A stretch of 64,000 bases of DNA from Inhella proteolytica (GTDB taxonomy: Bacteria; Pseudomonadota; Gammaproteobacteria; Burkholderiales; Burkholderiaceae_C): contig NZ_JAEDAK010000003.1 of NCBI RefSeq assembly GCF_016093275.1, forward strand, positions 186,001-250,000. Direction: 5' to 3'. Position numbers and translations under genes: made by a program. Within the stretch, counting starts at the first letter, position 1, and each line of letters starts with the position of its first letter. Positions 18,923 through 28,881 of the stretch are shown here, one piece after another. The notes under the pieces are model-generated. The model was not told the origin of the DNA and made no database searches. It saw only the letters and a list, made by a program, of their open reading frames with translations.

Positions 18923-20187
18923 CACTGGACCTCCTTCTTCAGGAAAGCCACGCCCTTGGCCTCTTCGCCGCGGCAGGAGGGGCGGCAGTAAAAGGTCGAA
19001 CCGCTCAGGTCGGCAACGGTGCCGATGTCCTTGTCACCACGGCCGCTCAGGCACACCAGCAGCTGCTGGTCCTTGGCCATCGTGGGCGCGATCTTCATCG
19101 CATGCGCCAGCGCATGGCTCGATTCCAGCGCGGGAATGATGCCCTCGGTACGGCACAAGCGGTGGAAGGCGGCCAGCGCCTCGGCATCGGTGGCACCCAC
19201 GTACTCGGCGCGGCCGATGTCCTTCAGATAGGCGTGCTCGGGGCCGACGCCTGGGTAGTCCAGGCCGGCCGAGATGGAATGGGTCTCAATGATCTGACCC
19301 GCCTCGTCCTGCAGCAAGTAGGTGCGATTGCCATGCAGCACGCCCGGACTGCCAGCGCTCAGCGTGGCGGCGTGCTGTCCGGTCTCGATGCCGCGACCGG
19401 CGGCCTCGACGCCGATCAGACGCACCCCCTCGAAAGGGATGTAGGGATAAAAGATGCCCATGGCGTTGCTGCCGCCGCCCACGCAGGCAATCACGGCATC
19501 GGGTTGTCGGCCGACCATCTCGGGCATCTGCGCAATGCACTCGTCACCGATGACGCGCTGAAAGTCGCGCACCAGCATCGGATAGGGATGCGGGCCGGCG
19601 ACGGTGCCGATGATGTAGAAGGTCGACTCGACGTTGGTGACCCAGTCGCGCATCGCCTCGTTGAGCGCGTCCTTCAGGGTCTTGCTGCCGCTTTCCACCG
19701 GCACCACCGTAGCGCCCAGCAGCTGCATGCGGTAGACGTTGGGCGACTGGCGCTTGACGTCCTCGGAGCCCATGTAGACCACGCATTCCAGGCCGTAGCG
19801 TGCACACACCGTGGCCGTGGCCACGCCATGCTGGCCGGCGCCGGTCTCGGCAATGATCCGCTTCTTGCCCATGCGGCGTGCCAGCAGCACCTGGCCAATG
19901 GTGTTGTTGACCTTGTGCGCGCCGGTGTGGTTCAGGTCCTCGCGCTTCAGCAAGATCTGCGCGCCGCCCAACTCTTCGGACAGGCGCCGGGCGTGATAGA
20001 TGGGGCTGGGGCGGCCCACAAAGTGCGCGAGCTCGTCACGGAACTCGGCCAGGAACTCGGGATCGTGCTGGTACTTCGCATAGGCCGCTTCGAGCTCGGC
20101 CAGTGCATGCATCAGGGTTTCGGCAACGAAGCGGCCGCCGTAGGGGCCGAAATGCCCGCGCGCGTCGGGCTGGTCATAGGTTTTCAT
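18922..20187 (-). CDS. trpB: tryptophan synthase beta chain
   Basis: 421 residues from the ATG at 20187 (MKTYDQPD follows). The PLP lysine is K92 in [10 protein letters not shown], and [10 protein letters not shown] binds the cofactor phosphate. It condenses indole and serine to tryptophan. The start lies 14 nt inside the end of trpF, which favours translational coupling. The open frame extends 17 codons upstream, but that part is trpF sequence. Confidence 0.97.
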   Translation of the reverse strand: MKTYDQPDARGHFGPYGGRFVAETLMHALAELEAAYAKYQHDPEFLAEFRDELAHFVGRPSPIYHARRLSEELGGAQILLKREDLNHTGAHKVNNTIGQVLLARRMGKKRIIAETGAGQHGVATATVCARYGLECVVYMGSEDVKRQSPNVYRMQLLGATVVPVESGSKTLKDALNEAMRDWVTNVESTFYIIGTVAGPHPYPMLVRDFQRVIGDECIAQMPEMVGRQPDAVIACVGGGSNAMGIFYPYIPFEGVRLIGVEAAGRGIETGQHAATLSAGSPGVLHGNRTYLLQDEAGQIIETHSISAGLDYPGVGPEHAYLKDIGRAEYVGATDAEALAAFHRLCRTEGIIPALESSHALAHAMKIAPTMAKDQQLLVCLSGRGDKDIGTVADLSGSTFYCRPSCRGEEAKGVAFLKKEVQ

Positions 20188-20836
20188 GGGGTGGCAATCC
20201 GGTGGTCTGCGCGGCATCCGCCGCACGCACCGCCGCACAGAAGCGGCGGATCAGGTCCGGGCTCTTGACGCCCCGCGTCTGCTCGACGCCAGAGGAAACG
20301 TCAACCGCCCAGGGTCGCACGCGCCGAATGCCATCGGCGACGTTGTCCGCATTCAACCCACCAGACAAAACGACCGGAGAGTTGGCGCTTGGTTTGAGCA
20401 GTGACCAATCGAAAACCTTTCCACCACCGCCATAGCCTTCCACAGGGGCGTCCAGCAACAAGGCCTGGGCGTGGGGATGACGGCGGGCGCAGTCTAGCAA
20501 GTTGGTTTCCGGCCGCACCGCCAGGGCACGCAGATAGGGCCGCCCCCAACGCTCGCACTCCGCGGGGGCTTCATCGCCATGGAACTGCAGTAGCAACTGC
20601 GGGATGGCTCGCAGCGCGGCATCGATCACGTTCGGATCGGCATTGACGAACAGCCCCACCGGTGTCACGAAGGGCGGCAGCAGCTCGACCAAGGCGCTCG
20701 CCTGCTCCAACGTCACGGCGCGTACGCTCTTCGCATAGAACACGAAGCCCAGCGCATCGGCGCCGGCCAGCACGGCAGCCTCGACATGCGCGGGCTCGCG
20801 CAGCCCGCAGATCTTGATTCGGGTTCTGGAGTTCAT
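20174..20836 (-). CDS. trpF: phosphoribosylanthranilate isomerase
   Basis: 220 residues. The N-terminal RIKICGLRE holds the catalytic base Cys10, LQFHGDE and DVSSGVE are family motifs, and the distal Asp is in the latter. It catalyses the Amadori rearrangement in tryptophan synthesis. The ATG at 20836 lies 2 nt after the truA stop. TrpE, TrpG, TrpD and TrpC are not in the window, as is normal where the trp genes are split. Confidence 0.95.
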   Translation of the reverse strand: MNSRTRIKICGLREPAHVEAAVLAGADALGFVFYAKSVRAVTLEQASALVELLPPFVTPVGLFVNADPNVIDAALRAIPQLLLQFHGDEAPAECERWGRPYLRALAVRPETNLLDCARRHPHAQALLLDAPVEGYGGGGKVFDWSLLKPSANSPVVLSGGLNADNVADGIRRVRPWAVDVSSGVEQTRGVKSPDLIRRFCAAVRAADAAQTTGLPPHENL

Positions 20837-20838
20837 CG

Positions 20839-21621
20839 TCAAGGCAACCAATCCATCGCCGGCGTGCGTTCCGGCAGTGCGAGTTCCGCGTCGTAGCGCG
20901 GACCCACGAAATACAGGCCATCGGGCGCAAAGGTGGGCGCCGCCACCGAGCGGTCACGCGCGGCCAGCACCTCCCCCAGCCACTCCGGGTCGCGGATACC
21001 CTGCCCCACGGCCAGCAGCCCTCCCATCAAATTGCGCACCATGTGGTGCAGGAAGGCATTGGCCTCGAACTCGAAGCGCCAGTACGCCCCGCGGCGCGCG
21101 ATCTCGACCGTGCGCAGGGTCTTCACCGGCGAAGCGGCCTGACATTCGGCGGCACGGAAGGAGCTGAAGTCGTGCTCGCCGATCAGTCTTGCGGCGCCGG
21201 CTTGCATCGGCTCCAGGTCAAGCGGGCGGAACACCCAACCCACGGCACCGGCTTCCAGCGCGGGGCGGATCGGCGACTCCAGCAGCAGGTAGGCGTAGCG
21301 CCGAGCCCGGGCGTGGTTGCGCGCATGGAAGTCTGCCGGCGGAAAGGCGCTCCACTGCACGGCGATGTCGGCTGGCAGGTAGCGATTGACGCCACGCACC
21401 CAGGAGAAGGGCTCGCGCTCCCGGCTGGTGTCGAAGTGCACGACCTGATTGAGGCCATGCACGCCCGCGTCGGTACGACCTGCGCACAGTGTGCGGATGG
21501 GCTCATCGGCAAACCGGCTCAGGGCCTGCTCCAAGTGGTCCTGCACCGTCTGGCCACCCGGCTGGCTCTGCCAGCCGAAGTAGGCCCCGCCCCGATAGGC
21601 CACACCCAAGGCAACCCGCAT
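20839..21621 (-). CDS. truA: tRNA pseudouridine(38-40) synthase
   Basis: 260 residues from the ATG at 21621 (MRVALGVAYRG). The catalytic Asp is D51 in CAGRTDAGVHG, and HARARRYAY and FLHHMVRNLMG are TruA motifs. It makes pseudouridine at positions 38–40 of the anticodon arm. It lies between fimV and trpF, the conserved betaproteobacterial place. A terminator precedes it (21634–21663), so it may start a new transcript for truA–trpFBA–accD. Confidence 0.96.
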   Translation of the reverse strand: MRVALGVAYRGGAYFGWQSQPGGQTVQDHLEQALSRFADEPIRTLCAGRTDAGVHGLNQVVHFDTSREREPFSWVRGVNRYLPADIAVQWSAFPPADFHARNHARARRYAYLLLESPIRPALEAGAVGWVFRPLDLEPMQAGAARLIGEHDFSSFRAAECQAASPVKTLRTVEIARRGAYWRFEFEANAFLHHMVRNLMGGLLAVGQGIRDPEWLGEVLAARDRSVAAPTFAPDGLYFVGPRYDAELALPERTPAMDWLP

Positions 21622-21633
21622 GCACTCACTCCG

Positions 21634-21663
21634 AAAAAAACAAGGGCGCCCGCAGGCGCCCTT
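21634..21663 (-). terminator. intrinsic terminator after fimV-family gene
   Basis: Nine-base-pair stem AAGGGCGCC/GGCGCCCTT (21642–21650 with 21655–21663, loop of 4) followed on the minus strand by G and seven T. It is 17 nt past the fimV stop and ends 12 nt before truA. Confidence 0.9.
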
Positions 21664-21680
21664 GCATTGGACCATTGGGC

Positions 21681-24056
21681 TCAGCGGAGCTGATCGAGCA
21701 TCGCCTTGGCCCGCTCGTACAGCGGACCGCTCCCCACCTGCTTGATCAGTTCCTGCAGGACGTCCCGCGCGCCTTCGGTGTCGCCAATCTGGCGGAACTC
21801 TTCCGCCAGCTCCAACTGGCGCTGCATCGGGTCGCCATCGTCCTCGGCGAGGTCCTGCATGGCGTCGATCAGTGAATCGCCACCGACCTTGGAGGCCGAG
21901 CCGTCGTTCAGCCCCATGGCGTCAGTGCCCTTGTCGAGCGGCGCGGCCACGGTACCGGCATCGAAATCACCCAGGTCATCCAAGCTGAACTGAAGGCTGT
22001 TGCCGCCCACCGAGGGAGCCGGCGCCGGCTCGGGTGCCACAGCGGCGCCCAGATCGGGCAGGTCCAGGTCCAGGTCCATCGACACACTGGGCACGGCCTC
22101 GGGCTGCGCCTTCAAGCCCTGCGTGCGCGCCATCGCATCGGCGGCCGGAGCCGGGGCCGGTGCGGCAGTACCCAGGTCGAGATCCAAATCGATCAGGCTC
22201 GGCGGGCCGACATCGGGCTCCGCCTCTTCCATTGCCGCTGCCGCCTGCGGCATGGTGGTGGCGTTCATCGGCTCCGGACGCGGGGCCTCGTCATCGAACA
22301 TCGAACGCGGACCGCCGCCGGGCTGGTAGAGCGGGTTGGTCGGGTCGATGCCCAGACCCATCTCCTGCGCCTTCTCCCAATCCTCGCCCGCACCCTTGGT
22401 GTCGGCATAGAACTGGGTGGCCAGCTGCTCGAAGCCGCGCACATCGCGGCGCTTGGCGTAGACCTCTAGCAGCTTCAGGCGGATGGCCAGACGCTCGGGT
22501 TGGGCGCGCAGCGCCTCTTTCAGAATCTCTTCGGCCTGCAGGTCGCGGCCATAAGCCAGATAGACATCGGCCTCGGCTACTGGATCGACATCGCCATGCG
22601 CATCCAACTGGCTGAGCGAGTAGGACATCGACGACATGGTGTTGCCACCGTCGCGCGTGTCGACCCGCTGGCCGCCGGTGACGCCGAAGAAGGAGTCAGG
22701 TTGCAGGCGACTCTCGCCGAACATCGTCTCGCGGTTCTCCGCCCCCTTGGACTTGCGCAGCAGGCGGAAGGCACCAAAGCCAAGCAGGGCCAGTACACCA
22801 GCCGCGCCGGCAGCACCCACCGGGGTGGCGAGCCAGCTGAACATCCCTTCTTCCGCCTGCGGCTGCGCGGGTGGCGGCGCCACCGGCTTGGGCTTGGCCA
22901 CCGGCACGGCGGCAGGCGTGGCCGATGCAGGCTGCGGCGCGGCCACCGGTGCCGGTGCAGCCGACGCTGCGGGCTCCGCACTCGCAGCCGGCTTGGCGGC
23001 CTCGGTGATCTTCTTCAGGTCTTCGACATTGCGCGTCAGCTCGGCCACCTGCGAGGCGGGCGGTTGCACCGGCTTGGGCGGCGTGGCGGGCGCCGGCGGC
23101 GGGGTTGCCACCGCGGGCTTGCTGAGCGTCAAACGATCCCCGCTGGGGGTCGCCTTGGGTTCGGTCACCACGGCCTCAACCGGGCCCTTGGCGACGCGCT
23201 CGCTGTCCTTCGGCGCGCGAGGAGCGGTACTGGCCAGGCCCTGGCGCGCAGCTTCGAAGTTCGCACTGTGCGCGCGGATGACCTGGCGCGCCTCGGCTTT
23301 GTCCAGCGCGGCCAGCGCCTCGTTGGCGGGGAGCTTGAGGCGCGAACCCGCACGCAGCAGGTTCATGTTCTCGCCCATGAACGCGTCGGGGTTCTGGCGA
23401 TACAGGGCCACCAGCATCTGGTCCAGCGACACGCCCTCGGGCAGGTGCCGGGCCGCCACACGCGAAAGGGATTCACCCGGGCGCACCACCACCGTGCCGT
23501 CTGCCACCGCCGCCGGGGCGGGGGCCGGGCGAGGCGCGCGGGGGGTCTCGGCCGACGCCGGGGCCCGACTGACCGCCGAGGCAGGCTGAGAAGGCAATGC
23601 GCTCGGCGCGGGCGCGGGCGCGCTGACCACCGGCGCCGTCACGGCCTCGGGGGCACGCGCCGACGAGGGCGGATCGAACAGCATCGTGAACTCGCGCGTC
23701 AGCCGGCCCGAGGCCCAAGTGAGCTCCAGCACGACATCCAGGAAGGGCTCCTGCACCGCGCGGTCGCTGGCGATGCGCAGCACCGGCCGCCCATCGGCAC
23801 GACGTGCCAACTGCACCTGGGTGCCCGGCAACACGGCGTTGTATTCCAGGCCGCTGGCCCGATAGGCATCCGGCGGCGCCACGCGCACGCGCAGGCTGGC
23901 CGCCTCTTCAGCGCTGAGGGAGGACAGCTCGATTTCGGCCCTCAGGGTCTCACCCAGCGCCGACTGCACGTTCAAGCGCCCGAGACCCAGGGCCTGGGCG
24001 CCGGACGAGAAGGCACAGAGCGCGGCCAGGGCCACGTGACTGAGGGTGAAGCGCAT
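21681..24056 (-). CDS. fimV: FimV-family peptidoglycan-binding polarity protein
   Basis: 791 residues from the ATG at 24056. Signal peptide about 1–23, then the FimV N-terminal domain (LGLGRLNVQSALGE), a LysM domain (about 190–245, VVVRPGESLSRVA…LRAGSRLKLP), an Ala/Pro/Val-rich linker, one transmembrane helix followed by RLLRKSKG, an acidic cytoplasmic part with TPR-like ADVYLAYGRDLQAEEILKEA, and the C-terminal FimV motif (DPMQRQLELAEEF…ARDVLQELI). In Pseudomonas FimV organises the pole for type IV pili and twitching. The start is uncertain: a TTG at 24083 has a GGGAG at the right distance, while the ATG has no clear ribosome site. No pilus genes are nearby. Confidence 0.88.
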   Translation of the reverse strand: MRFTLSHVALAALCAFSSGAQALGLGRLNVQSALGETLRAEIELSSLSAEEAASLRVRVAPPDAYRASGLEYNAVLPGTQVQLARRADGRPVLRIASDRAVQEPFLDVVLELTWASGRLTREFTMLFDPPSSARAPEAVTAPVVSAPAPAPSALPSQPASAVSRAPASAETPRAPRPAPAPAAVADGTVVVRPGESLSRVAARHLPEGVSLDQMLVALYRQNPDAFMGENMNLLRAGSRLKLPANEALAALDKAEARQVIRAHSANFEAARQGLASTAPRAPKDSERVAKGPVEAVVTEPKATPSGDRLTLSKPAVATPPPAPATPPKPVQPPASQVAELTRNVEDLKKITEAAKPAASAEPAASAAPAPVAAPQPASATPAAVPVAKPKPVAPPPAQPQAEEGMFSWLATPVGAAGAAGVLALLGFGAFRLLRKSKGAENRETMFGESRLQPDSFFGVTGGQRVDTRDGGNTMSSMSYSLSQLDAHGDVDPVAEADVYLAYGRDLQAEEILKEALRAQPERLAIRLKLLEVYAKRRDVRGFEQLATQFYADTKGAGEDWEKAQEMGLGIDPTNPLYQPGGGPRSMFDDEAPRPEPMNATTMPQAAAAMEEAEPDVGPPSLIDLDLDLGTAAPAPAPAADAMARTQGLKAQPEAVPSVSMDLDLDLPDLGAAVAPEPAPAPSVGGNSLQFSLDDLGDFDAGTVAAPLDKGTDAMGLNDGSASKVGGDSLIDAMQDLAEDDGDPMQRQLELAEEFRQIGDTEGARDVLQELIKQVGSGPLYERAKAMLDQLR

Positions 24057-24189
24057 GCGCGCCGAAAGGGCAAGCTGGTTCAAGGCAACTCCCGTCGCCG
24101 CCTGGGCGCGAACGCCTTTGCAGCGAGAAAACTCAAGGCTGGCAAGCATATCCGTTGCAGACCTCATGAAATGCCTGCAGTACCGGTGC

Positions 24190-24263
24190 GGGCACCCGTA
24201 GTTCCACTACGAGTGCCCCGCCTTGTAGCCCGAGGGCAACGCAGGTGCAACAAGGGGTTGCAC
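24190..24263 (-). other. two tandem hairpins between asd and fimV
   Basis: In the 231-nt gap between asd and fimV the minus-strand RNA can form a 7-bp hairpin (24257–24263 with 24245–24251, perfect) and then a 12-bp hairpin with one U·G pair (24207–24218 with 24190–24201, loop of 5). Neither is followed by a T run, so they are not ordinary terminators; RNA processing, stability or attenuation are possible roles. Confidence 0.5.
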
Positions 24264-24287
24264 GCCGTTTGCGACGGGCTTAAAGCG

Positions 24288-25415
24288 TCATTGCTCGATC
24301 AGGATGCGCAACATGCGGCGCAGCGGCTCGGCCGCACCCCAGAGCAACTGGTCGCCGATGGTGAAGGCGCCCAGGTACTCGGGGCCCATGGCGAGCCTGC
24401 GCACGCGGCCGACGGGGATCGTCAGCGTGCCGGTCACGGCCACCGGGGTCAAATCCTTGATGGTGGCCTCGCGGGTGTTGGGCACCAGCTTGACCCATTC
24501 GTTGTCGGCGGCGATGAGAGCCTCGATGTCGGCCAGCGGCACATCCTTCTTCAGCTTGAAGGTCAGTGCCTGCGAGTGGCAGCGCATGGCGCCGATGCGC
24601 ACGCAGAAGCCATCCACCGGGATGGCCTGAGCCGCGCCGAGGATCTTGTTGGTCTCGGCCATGCCCTTCCACTCTTCGCGCGACACGCCATTGCCCAGAT
24701 CCTTGTCGATCCAGGGGATCAGCGAGCCGCCGAGCGGCACACCGAAGTGCTGGGTTTCGGCAGCGGACAGGCTGCGCTGCTTCTCGACGATCTTGCGGTC
24801 GATCTCCAGGATCGCGCTCTTGGGGTCGTCCAGCAGCGCGCGCACCTCGGCGTTCAGGGTGCCGTACTGGGTCAGCAGCTCGCGCATGTGCTGGGCACCA
24901 CCGCCGCTGGCGGCCTGGTAGGTCTGGGTGCTCATCCACTCCACCAGCCCGGCCTTGTAGAGCGCGCCCACGCCCATCAGCATGCAGCTGACGGTGCAGT
25001 TGCCGCCAATCCAATTGCGGCCGCCCTGGCTCAGCGCCTGGTCGATGACCGGGCGGTTGACCGGATCCAGGATGATGACGGCGTCATCGGCCATGCGCAG
25101 GCTCGAGGCCGCATCGATCCAGTGGCCCTTCCAGCCGGCCGCACGCAGCTTGGGGAAGACTTCGGTGGTGTAGTCGCCCCCCTGGCAGGTGATGATGACC
25201 TCGCAGCGCTTGAGCTGCTCCAGATCGAATGCATCCTGCAGCCGGGTCTCGTTCTTGGCCTGCGCGGGTGCTGCGCCCCCGGCATTGCTGGTGCTGAAGA
25301 AGAGCGGCTCGATCAGATCGAAATCGCGCTCTGCGCCCATGCGGTCCATCAGCACCGAGCCGACCATGCCGCGCCAGCCGACCAGGCCGACCAGGGGGTT
25401 CTTGGAAACTGCCAT
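24288..25415 (-). CDS. asd: aspartate-semialdehyde dehydrogenase
   Basis: 375 residues from the ATG at 25415 ([19 protein letters not shown]); a GTG three codons upstream is an alternative. The Rossmann motif is GWRGMVG, and the catalytic Cys is C140 in [12 protein letters not shown]. It reduces aspartyl phosphate to aspartate semialdehyde for lysine, threonine and methionine. It belongs to the longer gram-negative Asd type. It follows leuB on the same strand, a conserved pair in this order. Confidence 0.96.
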   Translation of the reverse strand: MAVSKNPLVGLVGWRGMVGSVLMDRMGAERDFDLIEPLFFSTSNAGGAAPAQAKNETRLQDAFDLEQLKRCEVIITCQGGDYTTEVFPKLRAAGWKGHWIDAASSLRMADDAVIILDPVNRPVIDQALSQGGRNWIGGNCTVSCMLMGVGALYKAGLVEWMSTQTYQAASGGGAQHMRELLTQYGTLNAEVRALLDDPKSAILEIDRKIVEKQRSLSAAETQHFGVPLGGSLIPWIDKDLGNGVSREEWKGMAETNKILGAAQAIPVDGFCVRIGAMRCHSQALTFKLKKDVPLADIEALIAADNEWVKLVPNTREATIKDLTPVAVTGTLTIPVGRVRRLAMGPEYLGAFTIGDQLLWGAAEPLRRMLRILIEQ

Positions 25416-25450
25416 CGTGTTCACCTTGCTTCCTTGAATATCAGGACCCT

Positions 25451-25478
25451 GGGATTCCCGGCTCGCTCGCCGGGTCCC
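25451..25478 (-). other. hairpin between leuB and asd
   Basis: CCCGGC/GCCGGG (25457–25462 with 25469–25474) extended by GGGA/TCCC with a 2-nt bulge, in the 90-nt gap between leuB and asd. There is no T run on either side. It may shape mRNA stability or allow an independent asd level. Confidence 0.4.
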
Positions 25479-25505
25479 TGGGGTGGCGTGGCGAACCGAG
25501 AGCCG

Positions 25506-26606
25506 TCAGCTCTTGGTAATCGGGGTGGTTTTAATCATGCCCACGACGGCGTCACCCATCTCGCGGGTGCCCACCTTGGTGGTGCCTTCGCTCCAGATGT
25601 CACCGGTGCGCAGGCCCTGGGCGAGCACGGCCTGGACCGCCGCTTCGATGCGGTCGGCCTGCGCGGGCTGGTTGAGGGTGTAGCGAAGCATCATGGCGGC
25701 GCTGAGGATGGTAGCAAGCGGGTTCGCCACGCCCTTGCCGGCGATATCAGGCGCACTGCCATGGCTGGGCTCGTACAGGCCCTTGCCGTTCTTGTCCAGC
25801 GAGGCCGAGGGCAGCATGCCGATCGAGCCGGTCAGCATCGCGGCCTCGTCGCTGAGGATGTCGCCAAACAGATTGCCGGTGACGATGACGTCAAAGGCTT
25901 TCGGCGCCTTGACCAGCTGCATCGCGGCGTTGTCCACGTACATGTGGTCGAGCTGCACATCGGCGTACTGCTGGTGCACCTCGGTGACGACGTCCTTCCA
26001 GAGCTGCGAGGTCTCCAGCACATTGGCCTTGTCCACGCTGGTGACCTTCCCGCGCCGTTTGCGCGCCGCCTGGAAGGCCAGGTGGGCGATGCGCTCGATC
26101 TCCGGGCGTGAGTAGCGCATGGTGTCGAAGGCTTCCTCGGCGCCGGGGAAGTGGCCGTCCACCGCGGTGCGGCGGCCGCGCGGGGTGCCGAAGTAGATGT
26201 CGCCGGTCAGCTCGCGCAGGATCAGGATGTCCAGCCCCGCCACCAACTCGGGCTTGAGGCTGGATGCGTGCGTCAGTTGCTCGTAGCAGAGCGCGGGGCG
26301 GAAGTTGGCGAACAGCCCCAGGTGCTTGCGCAGACCCAGGATGGCCTGCTCGGGCCGCAGCGCACGCTCCAGCTTGTCGTACTTCCAATCGCCCACGGCG
26401 CCGAACAGCACGGCGTCGGCCTTCTTGGCCAGGTTCAGCGTGGTGTCCGGCAGCGGGTGGCCGCTGGCCTCGTAGGCCGCGCCGCCCACGGGTGCGGTTT
26501 CCAGCTGCAGGTCCAGGTCCAGGGCCTGCAGCACCTTGACGGCCTCGGCCATGATTTCCGGGCCGATGCCATCGCCCGGCAGCACCGCAATCAGCTTCGC
26601 GCTCAT
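25506..26606 (-). CDS. leuB: 3-isopropylmalate dehydrogenase
   Basis: 366 residues from the ATG at 26606. [10 protein letters not shown] opens the isopropylmalate/isocitrate dehydrogenase fold, [10 protein letters not shown] binds substrate, and [12 protein letters not shown] holds metal-binding Asp residues. It oxidises and decarboxylates 3-isopropylmalate in leucine synthesis. Its start overlaps the leuD stop by 4 nt. The upstream extension of the open frame is leuD shadow. Confidence 0.97.
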   Translation of the reverse strand: MSAKLIAVLPGDGIGPEIMAEAVKVLQALDLDLQLETAPVGGAAYEASGHPLPDTTLNLAKKADAVLFGAVGDWKYDKLERALRPEQAILGLRKHLGLFANFRPALCYEQLTHASSLKPELVAGLDILILRELTGDIYFGTPRGRRTAVDGHFPGAEEAFDTMRYSRPEIERIAHLAFQAARKRRGKVTSVDKANVLETSQLWKDVVTEVHQQYADVQLDHMYVDNAAMQLVKAPKAFDVIVTGNLFGDILSDEAAMLTGSIGMLPSASLDKNGKGLYEPSHGSAPDIAGKGVANPLATILSAAMMLRYTLNQPAQADRIEAAVQAVLAQGLRTGDIWSEGTTKVGTREMGDAVVGMIKTTPITKS

Positions 26607-27253
26607 GCCGACAACTCCTTCTTCAGCCAGGGCTTGTCTGCCAGGCGCTTGGCCTGATAGGCCTCGATCTCCTTGGCGTGCTGCAGGGTCAGGCCGATGT
26701 CGTCCAGCCCATTGAGCAGGCAATGCTTGCGGAAGGGTTCGACCTCAAAGCGGTGCTCGGCGCCCTCGGGCGTGCGCACCACCTGCTGCTCCAGGTCGAC
26801 GGTGAGCTGGTAGCCCGGCGTGGCCTGCACGGCGGCGAACAGCCGGTCCACCACCTCGGCCGGCAGCACCACCGGCAGCAGGCCATTCTTGAAGCAGTTG
26901 TTGAAGAAGATGTCGGCGTAGCTCGGGGCGATCAGCGCCCGGATGCCGTACTGCTGGATGGCCCAGGGCGCGTGCTCGCGGCTGGAACCGCAGCCGAAAT
27001 TGGCGCGGGCCAGCAGGATGCTGGCGCCGGCGTAGCGCGGCTGGTTGAGCACGAAGTCCGGGTTGGGGCGGCGGCGGGCCGGGTCCTGACCGGGCTCACC
27101 GCGGTCCAGGTAGCGCCACTCGTCGAACAGGTTCGGGCCGAAGCCGGTGCGCAGGATGGACTTGAGGAACTGCTTCGGGATGATGGCGTCGGTGTCGACA
27201 TTGGCCCGGTCAAGGGGCACCACCAGCCCCTGGTGCTGGCGAAAGGCTTGCAT
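26603..27253 (-). CDS. leuD: 3-isopropylmalate dehydratase small subunit
   Basis: 216 residues from the ATG at 27253, with GGAGAAACG directly upstream. The swivelling aconitase C-domain motifs [12 protein letters not shown] and [14 protein letters not shown] are present. With LeuC it isomerises 2- to 3-isopropylmalate. The gene for a 40-residue entericidin-like lipoprotein separates it from leuC. Confidence 0.97.
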   Translation of the reverse strand: MQAFRQHQGLVVPLDRANVDTDAIIPKQFLKSILRTGFGPNLFDEWRYLDRGEPGQDPARRRPNPDFVLNQPRYAGASILLARANFGCGSSREHAPWAIQQYGIRALIAPSYADIFFNNCFKNGLLPVVLPAEVVDRLFAAVQATPGYQLTVDLEQQVVRTPEGAEHRFEVEPFRKHCLLNGLDDIGLTLQHAKEIEAYQAKRLADKPWLKKELSA

Positions 27254-27289
27254 CGTTTCTCCATGCCCAGGGGTCAGCCCGGGCCTCAA

Positions 27290-27412
27290 CTACTTCTTGG
27301 CAGCGCCCTCGATCTTTTCGCCCACCTTCTGCACATCCTGGCCGAAGCCTTTCATGGTGTTGCAGCCCGCCAGAACGGTCAGGGTGAGGATCAGGGTCAA
27401 CAGCTTTTTCAT
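27290..27412 (-). CDS. entericidin A/B family small lipoprotein
   Basis: 40 residues, easily missed because of its size. N-terminus MKKLLTLILTLTVLAGCNTM with lipobox LAGC (Cys17), then FGQDVQKVGEKIEGAAKK, the hallmark entericidin tail. A GAGG lies about 9 nt before the ATG. Entericidins are tiny membrane lipoproteins first described as a toxin/antidote pair in enterobacteria; single copies in betaproteobacteria have no assigned role. It is inserted between leuC (55 nt upstream) and leuD (36 nt downstream), so it should be on the leucine mRNA. Confidence 0.88.
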   Translation of the reverse strand: MKKLLTLILTLTVLAGCNTMKGFGQDVQKVGEKIEGAAKK

Positions 27413-27467
27413 GGTTTTGCCTCAGGGAAATGCGGACATACCGAAATCATGCCGCGCTCCCGAAGCA

Positions 27468-28877
27468 TCAGTTCAGCTTGCGGACATCCACGAAGCGCCC
27501 TTTCATGGCCGCTGCGGCCGCCATGGCCGGGCTCACCAGGTGGGTACGGCCGCCGGCACCCTGCCGGCCTTCGAAATTACGGTTGCTGGTGCTGGCGCAG
27601 CGCTCGCCCGGCTCCAGGCGGTCGGCGTTCATAGCCAGGCACATCGAGCAGCCCGGCTCGCGCCACTCGAAACCAGCCGACTTGAACACGCGGTCCAGGC
27701 CCTCGGCCTCGGCCTGGGCCTTGACGAGGCCCGAACCCGGCACCACCAGGGCCAGCTTGATGCCCTTGGCCACCTTGCCGCCCACGCGCTGCACCACGGC
27801 CGCGGCTTCGCGCAGGTCCTCGATGCGGCTGTTGGTGCAGGAGCCGATGAAAACCTTGTCCACCGCAATGGAATCGATGCGCTGGTGCGGCTGCAGGCCC
27901 ATGTACTGCAGGGCACGGTTCTGGGCGTCACGCTGCACGGCGTCGCTGGCGCGCGAGGGCTCGGGCGTGAAGGCATCCACCGGCAGCACCATCTCGGGCG
28001 AGGTGCCCCAGCTGACCTGCGGCGCGATCAGGGTCGCGTCCAGCTCCACCACGGTGTCGAAGTGGGCATCGGGGTCGCTGTGCAGGGTGCGCCAGTAGGC
28101 CACGGCGGCGTCCCACTCCGCGCCAGCCGGGCTCAGGGGGCGACCCCGCAGGTACTCGATGGTGGTGTCGTCCACCGCCACCAGGCCGGCGCGCGCACCG
28201 GCCTCGATGGCCATGTTGCACACCGTCATGCGGCCTTCCATGCTCAGGGCCTGCACGGCTTCGCCGCCGAATTCGATGGTGTAGCCGGTGCCGCCCGCCG
28301 TGCCGATGCGGCCGATGATGGCCAGCACCAGATCCTTGGCGCTCACACCCGGCTGCAGGCGGCCGTTCACGCGCACGAGCATGTTCTTGGCCTTCTTGGC
28401 GAGCAGGCATTGCGTGGCCAGCACATGCTCCACCTCAGAGGTGCCAATGCCATGCGCCAGCGCGGCAAAGGCGCCGTGGGTGGAGGTGTGGCTGTCGCCA
28501 CAGACCACCGTCATGCCGGGCAGCGTGGCGCCCTGCTCGGGGCCGATGACGTGCACGATGCCCTGGCGGCGGTCGCTCATCTTGAACTGGCGGATGCCGT
28601 GCTTGTCGCAGTTGGCATCGAGCGTGTCGACCTGCAGCTTGCTCACCGGGTCGGCAATGCCGGCGCTGCGGTCGGTGGTGGGCACGTTGTGGTCGCTCAC
28701 CGCCAGGTTGGCGGCCAGACGGAAGACCTTGCGGCCCGCCAGGCTCAGGCCTTCAAAGGCCTGCGGGCTGGTCACTTCATGCAGCAGATGGCGGTCGATG
28801 TAGAGCAAGCTGGTGCCATCGTCTTCGCGACGCACCACATGCTCGTCCCAGAGCTTGTCGTACAGGGTCTTGGCCAC
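27468..28877 (-). CDS. leuC: 3-isopropylmalate dehydratase large subunit
   Basis: 469 residues, the usual length. The 4Fe-4S ligands are in GSCTNSR and [23 protein letters not shown] and [12 protein letters not shown] are aconitase-superfamily motifs. It forms the catalytic dehydratase with LeuD. The start is GTG at 28877, with [12 protein letters not shown] following, only 4 nt after the stop of the LysR gene, so leuC is probably co-transcribed with, or promoted from within, that gene. Confidence 0.97.
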   Translation of the reverse strand: MAKTLYDKLWDEHVVRREDDGTSLLYIDRHLLHEVTSPQAFEGLSLAGRKVFRLAANLAVSDHNVPTTDRSAGIADPVSKLQVDTLDANCDKHGIRQFKMSDRRQGIVHVIGPEQGATLPGMTVVCGDSHTSTHGAFAALAHGIGTSEVEHVLATQCLLAKKAKNMLVRVNGRLQPGVSAKDLVLAIIGRIGTAGGTGYTIEFGGEAVQALSMEGRMTVCNMAIEAGARAGLVAVDDTTIEYLRGRPLSPAGAEWDAAVAYWRTLHSDPDAHFDTVVELDATLIAPQVSWGTSPEMVLPVDAFTPEPSRASDAVQRDAQNRALQYMGLQPHQRIDSIAVDKVFIGSCTNSRIEDLREAAAVVQRVGGKVAKGIKLALVVPGSGLVKAQAEAEGLDRVFKSAGFEWREPGCSMCLAMNADRLEPGERCASTSNRNFEGRQGAGGRTHLVSPAMAAAAAMKGRFVDVRKLN

Positions 28878-28881
28878 GTTC

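Noticed and set aside
24083-24167. fimV starting at the first in-frame ATG (24167)
   Set aside because: That start would put 37 polar residues before the signal peptide. The ATG at 24056 or the TTG at 24083 gives a usable signal sequence.
22500-26111. 1,203-codon plus-strand frame over fimV, asd and leuB
   Set aside because: It crosses three genes with strong homology on the other strand, plus their intergenic gaps. No recognisable domain.
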